Origin: Beroe forskalii
Lineage: Eukaryota; Ctenophora; Nuda; Beroida; Beroidae
Length of the DNA: 64,000 nt
Assembly (NCBI GenBank): GCA_011033025.1
Contig: WFMF01000120.1
Location: forward strand, 1-64,000
Direction of reading: 5' to 3'
Shown here: positions 13,501 to 21,463 of the stretch, piece after piece
Position numbering within the stretch: the first letter of the stretch is position 1
Layout of the letters: every line of letters begins with the position of its first letter
The notes under the pieces: model-generated
Told to the model about the DNA's origin: nothing
Databases searched by the model: none
Seen by the model: only the letters and a program-made list of their open reading frames with translations
Position numbers and translations under genes: made by a program

Positions 13501-15197
13501 AGAGGTCACAGCCCGTCATGCCAACGGAGGCCTGTCAGGGATATTGCTATGGTTACTTATAGAGGTCACAGCCCGTCATGCCAACGGAGGCCTCTCAGCA
13601 TATTGCTATGGTTACTTATAGAGGTCACAGGGATATTCTACCATATCTATCTAATGCATGATTTCATAACTTTTGCTCATGTAAAATGTATCTTCTAACC
13701 TGGAAATTTCCTACAGGGCACTCCAAACAGGATTCCTCGAGAGCCTGTCCTGGTTTATCGTTGTACGTGCCTGCCTCACAGCCTAAGCAGAAAGACGATC
13801 CGAAATTCAGGTAACTGAAATTGGAAATGATGCAGATATTTCCATATAATTATTTAATCATGGTGAGCTCAAAACACCATAATATATACATACAATATAC
13901 ATTCGATATACAAAATATAAATTCGATGAGCAGCGATTCACCTCATTTTCATCTTGTATATATTCTAACAAATTAATAAGTTAAGTTATAATTCCCACCT
14001 GAAAGAGCCGGCGGGGCATTCCCAGCAGGAGGTAGCTTTGGTAGTGTTTGAAATACTACCACCCGGGCAGGCGATACAGTCTGCCTGTCCTGAAAAGGGC
14101 GATATTAGTGTGCTTATTTCCCATTCCAATACCATTTCAGCATTTCTTTCCTCAATTTAAAATTAAAGCTAAGTTATCATCTACTTGAAGTTGCAACGTA
14201 ACTTTATAACTGTTCAATTCTCATGGGCCATGGCAAAAGAAAAAGAAACCCATTTAAGAGTATTTATACCCCTGCCCCTGTCCTTCTTTATCCTGATAAT
14301 ACCCTGTTTTACAGTTGACACATTGGTTGGATCCCTCATGAGAAGCCTCCTGTCCCGCTGGACAAGGCTTGCACGTCTTACATCCGATCTGAGATGAGAA
14401 TATCATGTTGGATGTGGTCAGAGTGGCGACTGTTTACTCATCAGAAGTCACAACCGATACCAGGTAATAATGTAATGGAATAGTGGAGTACCCTTTTTAA
14501 AGCACAATGCATTTCACCATAGCGGTTACTTATTTCCTCTTTTTCGGACAGCATTTTTATTCAGTGAATCGGTTTTTTTTTCTTTGTTTCGTGAGTTTTA
14601 ATGTCTATCCGATCCTGTCACAATATGAGCCAGCAGGACAGTTTTTACAGGGTGGGTATCCTGTTTCACTGTACGTTCCATCTTCACACATTCTTGTTCC
14701 GTTCACTAGGTCCTCTGAGGGGAATGGAAACACTTACGATACTTTTGCAACAATGTATAAACATAATACAGAGGCAGTTCGAACTGCACTTTGCGCGTCT
14801 TTTGTGGGCGCGTCTTGACACTAAAGTTTGCGCCGTGCGCGGCGTACAGACATATAGCTGATAACTGTACATGGCTGCACGACGCGCAAAGTTACGACGC
14901 GCACAGAAAAGACGTACAAACTTTCGCCAATTTAAAGAACTTTGGGCTGCATCCAATAGACGCGTGTCTTAAATGTATTTTGGGAAAAACATAAAATAAA
15001 AAAAAATAACCCAAAAAAAAAAATAATCCAAAAAGTCAACTTCATTTGCCTTTTGTAAAACAAAAGGGAAAAATTAATAAAAATAACTTACCGACGATGT
15101 TTTCCACCAGTTCTCCGAGTTTCCCCTCGAAGATGTCGTAGAAGGAGGAGGCGTGGGAGAACGAGAGCAGCAGAACGCATATCAACACAACCCGCAT
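1553..15197 (-). CDS. Secreted cysteine-rich repeat protein (ephrin-receptor-like/GCC2-GCC3 modules), 22 exons, 3' end outside window
   Basis: Exons, 5' to 3' on the minus strand: 15197-15092, 14714-14614, 14388-14283, 14089-13999, 13814-13700, 13531-13390, 13075-13011, 12256-12151, 8044-7983, 7769-7617, 7337-7211, 7009-6908, 5108-4993, 4754-4619, 4423-4292, 4115-4032, 3735-3676, 3426-3334, 3061-2961, 2741-2651, 2125-2015, 1669-1553. Joined, they give one open frame of 772 codons. Exon 1 encodes a signal peptide (MRVVLICVLLLSFSHA). The rest is about 40 modules of roughly 17 residues, each C-x2-C followed by a G-x-Y/F turn and an S/T-x-G-Q/S segment; no membrane segment is visible. The last exon ends at a GTTAGT donor that also contains an in-frame TAG. 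Because the module is cut mid-repeat, I read it as a donor, so the gene continues past the left edge. Exons 2, 3, 6, 7, 11, 12, 14 and probably 17 end at non-GT donors (see findings). Extracellular or matrix role inferred; partner unknown. Confidence 0.85.
1686..1850. repeat. 55-bp tandem repeat, three copies
   Basis: Units start at 1686, 1741 and 1796 with TGTTGATTTCTTGCCCC and end in a pyrimidine-rich stretch. They lie in the last visible intron of the cysteine-rich gene. Confidence 0.85.
2158..2290. mobile_element. MITE-like inverted repeat (GTGCGCGGCTCACTGCCTG family)
   Basis: A GC-rich inverted repeat pairs GCGCGGCTTTTTCGTGCGCG with the CGCGCATGAAAAAGCCGC side. The core GTGCGCGGCTCACTGCCTGT recurs at about 30267. 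Lies within an intron. Confidence 0.55.
3108..3275. mobile_element. MITE-like element with inverted CCAAT boxes
   Basis: Nearly fills intron 18 of the cysteine-rich gene. The internal hairpin pairs TGATTGG...TCAAGTAT (from 3206) with ATACTTGA...CCAATCA (to about 3255). Outer ends GGGGGTCCATTCCGAA and GTTCGGACCACCCC are approximately complementary. ATTGACCAATCAGCG recurs at about 29804 and 50093. Confidence 0.5.
3905..4011. mobile_element. CRE-bearing MITE (family 1), near full length
   Basis: Outer ends AAACGC...GAAATAGGCGG and CCGCCTATTTCTCGCG...GCGTTT are inverted repeats. The core contains ATCAACTCACTACATTGA and GATAATGACGTA, shared with the copies at 20981, 54539 and 59747. Lies in an intron of the cysteine-rich gene. 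Confidence 0.75.
5685..6591 (+). CDS. Small secreted protein with pacifastin-like motif and Lys-rich, Tyr-rich tail (nested in an intron)
   Basis: Two exons, 5685-5871 and 6101-6591, with a GTGAGT donor and a CCCAG acceptor, encode 225 residues. The first ATG is followed by a signal peptide (MYVVFLLLLPLPAASD) and a Pro/Ser/Thr-rich spacer. Two cysteine blocks follow. The second contains CNQCRC and then CTKRAC with a glycine between, fitting the pacifastin pattern C-N-x-C-x-C-x(2,3)-G-x(3,6)-C-T-x(3)-C; a VWC-type reading is the main alternative. After it comes a lysine/glycine-rich stretch with a KR dibasic site, and the protein ends in a tyrosine/glycine/arginine tail with five consecutive Tyr. 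The gene lies wholly inside intron 12 of the opposite-strand cysteine-rich gene. A protease-inhibitor role is inferred from the motif only; the tail suggests a structural or adhesive secreted protein. Confidence 0.75.
8262..8816 (-). CDS. HIRAN-like domain protein carried by the pogo-like element
   Basis: The open frame runs from a possible CAG acceptor at 8817 to the stop at 8262. It contains the hallmarks of the HIRAN-like family common in invertebrate genomes: a tryptophan before PSPEDLLKVEKEN, then DIFAVAV, VGHVPIEISR, and GGLEIKC. The C-terminus is acidic. No ATG is visible at the start of the frame, so an upstream exon or a non-ATG start is needed. HIRAN domains in HLTF/Rad5 proteins bind DNA 3' ends. 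Whether this protein assists transposition, or is cargo, is unknown. It reads opposite to the transposase inside the same terminal repeats. Confidence 0.65.
   Translation of the reverse strand, partial: FHLRYGSTRLSLLSKDWPRPSPEDLLKVEKENDNEHDIFAVAVLAKLPDRIAPITVGHVPIEISRFVHFSLDSGCLYSLKVLEERPIRSPLTQGGLEIKCNVTVTWFSSEGLRILREGIKERYNFEKRLMDDSESILQSLFPDGFDGIGNEDEDLNIGGLELLEIDDEADEVDKEDVIFIENTL
9499..10995 (+). pseudogene. Pogo/Tigger-like DDE transposase, one in-frame stop
   Basis: From the ATG at 9499 (MAGRNLLNYF) the frame runs 410 codons to a TAA at 10729-10731, then continues open in the same frame to 10995, so one stop separates the C-terminal 88 codons. An N-terminal basic DNA-binding region precedes the DDE_1 core: LDQTPSRFF (first Asp), LIWDDFSAH (second Asp), and PKNLTHLLSPLD (third Asp), about 35 residues after the second. 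These are the pogo/Tigger landmarks, and the TA target duplication agrees. The frame also extends upstream to 9424 through near-cognate starts, with a possible acceptor around 9478. The gene would catalyse cut-and-paste transposition of its own element. Whether the stop is real or a read error cannot be told here. Confidence 0.85.
11126..11854. repeat. Large palindrome (foldback) inside the transposon
   Basis: The left arm starts AATGAATAATTTTCTTTATA at 11126 and its reverse complement ends at 11854. The arms match over more than 300 bp, apart from about 8 extra bases in the left arm. The centre is an unpaired GC-richer segment around 11455-11545. It lies between the transposase stop and the right terminal repeat and may be a nested foldback element. 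Confidence 0.8.
12285..12575. repeat. Minisatellite, about 32-36-bp unit
   Basis: The phrase CTTAATCTTGACACCAGTTT recurs with variation at least eight times. A related pair of longer repeats (GGTAAGTTTCTGGTGGGTTC) follows at about 12590 and 12690. Lies in an intron of the cysteine-rich gene. Confidence 0.85.
13501..13630. repeat. 60-bp tandem duplication over a splice acceptor
   Basis: Positions 13501-13560 and 13561-13620 are near-identical, with a partial third copy to 13630. The unit contains the first 31 coding bases of exon 6 and its upstream intron sequence. The innermost copy keeps the best acceptor (CCCTGACAG). Confidence 0.85.
14765..14935. mobile_element. Family 2 MITE (GCGCGTC / TTCGAA type), two fragments head to head
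   Basis: One part starts AGTTCGAACTGC and runs through GCGCGTCTTTTGTG to GCGCGGCGTACAGACATAT. The second part (14880-14930) repeats the GACGCGC...AAAAGACG block in the opposite sense. Relatives lie near 2818, 4558, 29292, 31365, 31812 and 41595. Lies in intron 1 of the cysteine-rich gene. Confidence 0.6.
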
Positions 15198-16856
15198 GAT
15201 GGTGCAGGTACTCAAAATGTTTGTTTTTTTAGATGTTTGTAATCTAAGGAAGCTTTTTCAGAGTGGCTAGAAGAAAATGCTGTGATTTTGCAGCCTTTAG
15301 AATTATTTTATGTGCTGATCTGAGATATAGGTTTAACGGATCAATTGCTCTAAATCAACTTGATCAATTAACTCTGAAGTTGTCACCAACAATTAAAACG
15401 AGTCATCACAAAGAAAAAAAGAATTAGAAACACTTGCAAATGGATATTCACTCTAGGAAGTTATGTGACAGTGAATTCTTATTCAGTTATGTTCATAAAT
15501 GTCTCTTACGGTGTCTCGAATAACATAACAAATGCTGATGAAATCTGAATCTGAGCAGATTGAACTGATCTATCGAACGATCCACTATAATTGTTATTGT
15601 ATAATAGTATAATGCCATGGTGATTGGTGTTTGGTGAACGTTTATGTGATGTTTAGCGACAACGTTACAGCAGAATTGTGGTCGGGGCGTCAGAGCTGCA
15701 ACAGGCCGCTTATTTGAGCGAAAAATCGCGAAAAAAATTTTAGTTTTTGTTTTAGAATTTCCATGGATATGTCTCTCAGAAAACAGAAAACAGAAAATTA
15801 ACTCAGGAAAAATAGAACCAATACCGACAATGTCAGTACGCGACTTAAATGCATGCTAAATTTCTCATTCAACAAAATTGAAATTGCAGAAAATGCAAAT
15901 TAAAACATTTAAGTTTTTTAAAAGCGGTGCTTGCACCGTGTCCCTTATCTTTCCTCACAGTCTTGGGTAATGAAAATCACGCGGCCTTCAATGTCACGAT
16001 TATATGAATCCTTATCTCGCCCCGTAACATGATACTTTTCACACAGACACTTGGAATTTTCAGTTCGCTATCTCATGGGTCACGCACCAGGGAAAAATGT
16101 CTGAAAATGACGTCATCATCATGGTTTTATATGGTGCGTTATTTACGTCCATGCGCATAATATTTCCGCGCCTTCCGTATAGCCGTGAGCAGCTGTTCGC
16201 GTGAGATAACAGGACCTATTTCTGTATAAATGCTGCGGTGGAACATATATTTGCTTTCTTTACGTCACACGGAATTAATGGGAATATATATATCGCTATT
16301 CGCAGATAATTTTCAAAAATGCATAAAAACGTACGCTCCTAAGGTTGAACCGTTGAAAGTAATAATTATCCCGTACCTGATTTCATATTACGTTCCGTTG
16401 AGCTGATAACCGCGAAGAAATGGAAGTTTCTATCCTTTTCTCTATTCTTCTTAGAGCTGCAATTTAATGCAATTCAGGAAATCCAAGTTCCGAGGTGGAA
16501 ACCAAGAAATATTGCTGAAATTTGCATGCCTATTCAAATTTGCATGCTTATTCAAATTTAAAATAAGACTAGTCACTTTCATCCAAAAAGTAAAAAACAG
16601 TTAACTACTTTCGCTTTCATAAATTTGATTTCAAAAAGAAACTGAGTGACAACTTTTGAAATCTGTTGACGTATGAATATTAATTGCATGTGATACCATT
16701 CCAGTAAATAAGTTTACCATTTTCTCACAAATTTTGGATTACAAAGAAAAAGTAAAAGCAAATTTTGATTTTAATTCAAATTGTAACACTGTTAATTGTC
16801 ACTGTTTCATGAAATTTAGAACCATACCAATAAAACTATAAAATCAGCTGATTCCT
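15198..16856. other. Intergenic: upstream region of the cysteine-rich gene
   Basis: AT-rich, no open frame of note. A TGACGTCA-containing fragment of MITE family 1 lies near 16106-16150. The start codon context on the minus strand is CACCATCATGCG. I see no clear TATA box. Confidence 0.4.
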
Positions 16857-19800
16857 TTAGTTAGTGGCACTACAACTACATTTTAACTGCACATCCCTGG
16901 GAGGAGGTTCAACCGAACAAATCACGAAAACCTGTACCAATCCCAGCACTATCGTAACAATAATAACAATCCATGGATCTGTAAACTACATTTAAACTGA
17001 ACAAATCACGAAAACCTGCACCAACCCCAGCACTATCGTAAAAAACATGGATAAAAACCTAAACTCGTCCCTACTGCTGAGCCATGGTTTAGGTATTCAG
17101 TCCCGTAGTATTCCTCATCGTATGTTATGATTCCCAGCTCAATCTCTTGCATGGAGAAGGAGAACTTCCCAAGGCCTATGAGCACTGAGAAGAGAATAAT
17201 ATCGTCTCTCACGAGTAGAAAGGTATAGCTCACTACAGCGATCAGAGATAGAGTTGGTTGGAGGACTTTAAAGGGGAAAACGTACCGAGCAATGTACCCC
17301 AGAGGTTTTCCCAACATGTTAGCCCCACCCCCATCACCCCTGCTATGATGAGGAACTGGGTCCCATGAACCACGTGTTCGAGGCAGCCTACTCCAGGCAG
17401 CATCCAGTTGAGGTTATCGAGGCGGATTAGGGCAGGGAGCAGGAAGATAGCTCCACCCCAAACGAACGTTGTGATGAAGTGAGCGATGCTGAGTTTAAGG
17501 ATCCGTAGCCGTGGGTCGGGGACGACGATTTCTTCGTGAGGTGTCTGGTTGCTTGATTCATCTTCAGGTTGTTGGCTCTTGGGGTCCAGCTGCTCGTATA
17601 GCTGTGCTTGAGAACCCACTCTCTTCACTTCTATGACAGCAGAACAGCAGTGTAGCATGGCTATTGGAGGAAGGAAGAAGGGTACAGAAGTCAGCACTAT
17701 GAACACCCTCCACCCCACCGTCTCCAACAACAACCATCCCAACACCGCGACCCAAGCACTCCCCAGCCCCCACACCACCGTACTCATATACAGCCCCATC
17801 TCCATCACCTTCTTGCAGGAAGCGTTCTGGGCAAAGTACAGTCTGACTGTTGAGAAGTTGATACCTACGGATACCCCGGTGAAGGCTCGGGAGAGAAGAA
17901 GGGTGAAGTAGGAGGGAACGAGGCAGCAGGTGAGGGTGAAGATGATAGCTCCGTAGAGGGATACCAGCAGCAGGATTCGCTGTAATAAGTAAAATATGTC
18001 ACATTGCCTATGAGTGATTTTGGCATAGCTGTCTAAGAGCAGCATACTTTTCGGAAATTGTACCAATTGCAAATTGAAAGAACAGTCACAAGGCGGAACT
18101 GAAACGTTTCCGCCTTGCGCTTGTCGGCGTTTTTTTCAGTCTGCCAAAATTGGTGAACATTTTTTACCTGTCCTAGCTTCTGGGAGAGAAGAATGGTGGA
18201 AATGGCTGCGATGGTAAGGAAGATGTAGAGGGTGATCCCAGGATTCCTTCTTCCATCGGGGTCATGGAAAGGTCGCATGACACTGCTTGGTTTATCACAC
18301 CTGATATTTTATGGAATGTTCATGTGAACTGAAAACAAGAAATGCGCCTGCCGGCTTATTTCTTGTGCCCGTTGTTCCCGTATGCAGGCGCTTAATTTCC
18401 TGTTCCCTGGGGCTGGTATTAAACACGCCGTCATTAGAAATAGAATATAATTAAAGTCTAATTTCATATTCAAAAGCAATGTCAGATCAGCGAAATCAAG
18501 GGGTCTTGAAACTCGTGGAATGGAGAAAGTCCCAAACAGTGCTGAAACTAAAGATGTAAATTAAATATTAAAACACGCCGTCACCATTGCCTGTCTCGCT
18601 TACTGACAAGATTTCTCGATGAGTTGACGATAAAACGCTTCATCGTTTTGAACATCGCAATACTATGATTTATGAATCAATTTTATGAATATTCCATTCG
18701 TTAAAGTATAAACTGGAAAGAATAGATACGCTCGTTTTCTTTAACCTCGGCGAGCGCCATGCGCTGAAATTCTATGAAGCAAATAGCAATATTATATGGT
18801 CGTACGTGATCACAAGTCGCACGTGCATTTTACTGCGCGCGCAAAATTCATGAACACCTGCCATGTTCTGTTTGCGCGCGTACGCATTCATTCTTGGTTG
18901 TTTCCTTTTGAGCTTTGTGAATCGTATCGTGCCACATCAAGCGTGCGCATTATCATTTATCAAGCGTTTCCATTCGAAATCACATTATTTCTTGTCCTTA
19001 CAAGTTTCTGCTGTTTGATGTTATGTTGCTAATGCTCAAATACCACAGTCAGAGGCCAGAGCTCACTTGATCGCGGATTGCTCATGGCGACCATTGATAT
19101 TCAACCAAATGCAATGTCCTTCCTGAGCGGCGAAATTTGCGACTTTATGTGCCAACTTGAACATAAAAAAGGATTACTAGATTCAAGATTAAAGATTCAA
19201 ATTTCGTAAATACATAATGGAGAATTTCAAGAAAATCGGAATTGGCATTCATGTAACTCTCATTATTGAAAAGTTTGAAGAAATTGAAGAATGATGAAGA
19301 TTTCAAGAAAATCAATTTCAAAGTTTCAATATTACGATGAACAGAGCATTGAACCCGGATAACTGCAAGCTAGCTGCAGTGCAAACAGTACAGAATGCCA
19401 CTACACCAAGCTATATTGGCGCGAGTGATATTATAAAGGAGCAGTCGGATGCTTGAAGCTAAGTGACAATTGACATACATACCACGCGCATACGACCAAA
19501 TTCGGTACACCACCTATTTCAGATTTAACAGTACGCGTAAAGGTAGTATACACACAACCCCCACAAAACACGATCTCTGCTAACCTTTTCTCAATGCCTT
19601 TTTGTAAAACAAAAACGCGATTGGGAACAGGAAAAAATCCGAGGTGGAACAAAGATGTTCATGATAATTTGATCATTGTTGACTGCATCTAATGATGTGA
19701 AGTTAAAATCGACCAAAAGTTGATTACGTAATATTTGAACGATCCCTTACCTGGTAAATAAAGCTCTACAGCATCCCCAAACACCACCATCAGTGTCACT

Positions 19801-20141
19801 GCCATCAACATACCATCTCCACGTGTCCAGTACCGCATACTCTTCGGGAATAAAGCGGAGATTGAAGATGAAATGCTCGATGTTTCACTAGGGTTGCTTG
19901 GTTTGAGAAGAGGGTTTCTTGGGCTATTAATAAGTGGAGGGTTGTCCGACTGTGGTTGACCTGATTCTTCTGAAGCAACAGGAGAGATTGAGTTAGAGGC
20001 CACACCCGAATCTTCTGGAACAGGACTTTCTGAGTTATTAAGTGGAAGAATGTCTGAAGTGATTGGAGGGTTGCTAGTATCTGGTGAAGGTATGGGGGTA
20101 TTTTCATTGCTTGTATTGTTGTTGGTGCCATAAGATTTCAT
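16857..20141 (-). CDS. MFS transporter, SV2/SVOP or SLC22-like, four exons
   Basis: Exons, 5' to 3': 20141-19751, 18300-18168, 17979-17059, 16978-16857. All introns are GT-AG. The product is about 522 residues, with a Ser/Pro-rich cytosolic N-terminus of about 100 residues. Then come a first membrane segment ending DAVELYLPG, a CDLSMTPMEEGILG segment like the SVOP/SV2/SLC22 N-half, a degenerate G-x3-D/R-x-G-x-R loop (SQKLGQR), several more membrane segments, a polar central loop, and a last membrane segment in exon 4 (PWIVIIVTIVLGLVQVFVI). Two one-base gaps interrupt the frame as printed, in C runs at 18237-18239 and 17323-17326. Adding one base at each restores the frame, and the exon phases only fit if this is done, so I treat both as assembly errors. 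Solute transport at a membrane; substrate unknown. Confidence 0.8.
16915..17041. repeat. 84-bp tandem duplication over the last MFS exon
   Basis: GAACAAATCACGAAAACCTG begins at 16915 and again at 16999, and about 43 bp match at each place. The left copy is inside exon 4 and the right copy inside intron 3, so the intron carries a decoy of the last exon. Confidence 0.8.
18333..18400. mobile_element. Short inverted repeat around GAAATGCGCCTGC
   Basis: GAAATGCGCCTGC pairs approximately with GCAGGCGCTTAATTTC across a short spacer, about 60 bp in all. It looks like a degenerate MITE just upstream (gene sense) of MFS exon 2. Confidence 0.35.
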
Positions 20142-20980
20142 CAGTAGATAGGGAGCTCATAGGACTATTGAGTAAGGTTAGTTCGTCCCATTTTATGTCG
20201 CACTGGTATCTTGTCGTTTCTTAGTCCTGGATTTCTTGGATCTTTCTAATTTAAAAGGTTTTTTCAATCATTTTTATTGTCGACAATCAATCAAAAGTTA
20301 AAAATTTGCTTAATGTGCACACCACGTGTGCTAACTGCAAGAAAAAGTTAAAAGACACAAGCAAGTCGACATTAATGGAATAGCTAAACAAAACGACACT
20401 CGTGTAATGTAAACTGTTCAATCGCTCAATACTGCGACGGCTAAACGATACATTGAGAAAAAAGCAAAAGGGTAGCGACAGTATGACCTCAAACATTGTG
20501 TAACTTAGTAAGTTCTAGAACTCCAGTATGTACAATATACATCATGGGATTAAGTCTATGTATTAATTGAGTGCCCACCTGTTTCAAAAATGAAAATAAA
20601 TGAAAGGATAATCATTAAAAAAGTTCAAAAGCAACCAAAAGCCCATGGCAGTCTCATTATAGTCTCATTTGTTTTTCATTTCAACGACACACCTACAGCT
20701 GAACTACATAGCATTTGTAACTTAAGTTTCAAAACTAAGCAATTTAAACGAATGGGGACACTATAAGAAACATCATCAATTTTAAATCTTCAACATGGTA
20801 ATGATGCATTTAGCTAAAGTGGATTCGACATTTACCATCTATAAAGTTCGACTGAACAATGTAGCTGGTCTGTTGTTTCCTTTATCAACACGAAGCTCTT
20901 CAGTTGATTGCAAAACTATTGTGTTTCCCTTACAAGAAATTTTCAGTCTCATAAACATTGTACAGATTATAATAAGGGTA

Positions 20981-21083
20981 CTATACGCCGCGCACGAGAA
21001 ATAGGCGATCTTACGTCATCAACTCACTACATTGAGCTATGATAATGACGTCATCCTACCTGCCTATTTCCTGCACGAACTAT
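20981..21083. mobile_element. CRE-bearing MITE (family 1), near full length
   Basis: The left end, CGCCGCGCACGAGAAATAGG, pairs with TGCCTATTTCCTGCACG at the right. The core holds TTACGTCATCAACTCAC and GATAATGACGTCATCC. It lies between the stop of the giant cysteine-rich gene and the start of the MFS gene; the remainder of this gap (20142-21463) has no recognised feature. Confidence 0.8.
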
Positions 21084-21418
21084 AGGCATTGTTCCCCAAT
21101 GTGTGTATATTATGCTTTGTGTAGAGTGTGTGTTAGCCAACACACTGGACTTCTGACATTGAATCATGATGAGTTTAAGAAGCTCAAGAAGACCGGAAAC
21201 TTCAGAAATTCAATTTTTTCAGTCACCAAGTGGGAACATGTGGTTCATGCCTCAATTGAGTGCGATGATTTCATCCATTGTTGGAAATTTTGCAGAATTT
21301 AATTTACAGAATTCACAAAAATGAAAGAAATGTGATTGATCAAAATATTTGAACAAAATACTTCACATTGAATCATTTAAACCATCATTGATACCATCAT
21401 TATTTCATACCATCATCA

Positions 21419-21424
21419 TTTATT
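21419..21424 (-). promoter_or_regulatory. Polyadenylation signal AATAAA
   Basis: AATAAA on the minus strand, 40 bases past the stop codon of the giant cysteine-rich gene. Confidence 0.6.
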
Positions 21425-21463
21425 GACATTATTCATCATGACTATCAGACTATCATCGAAATA

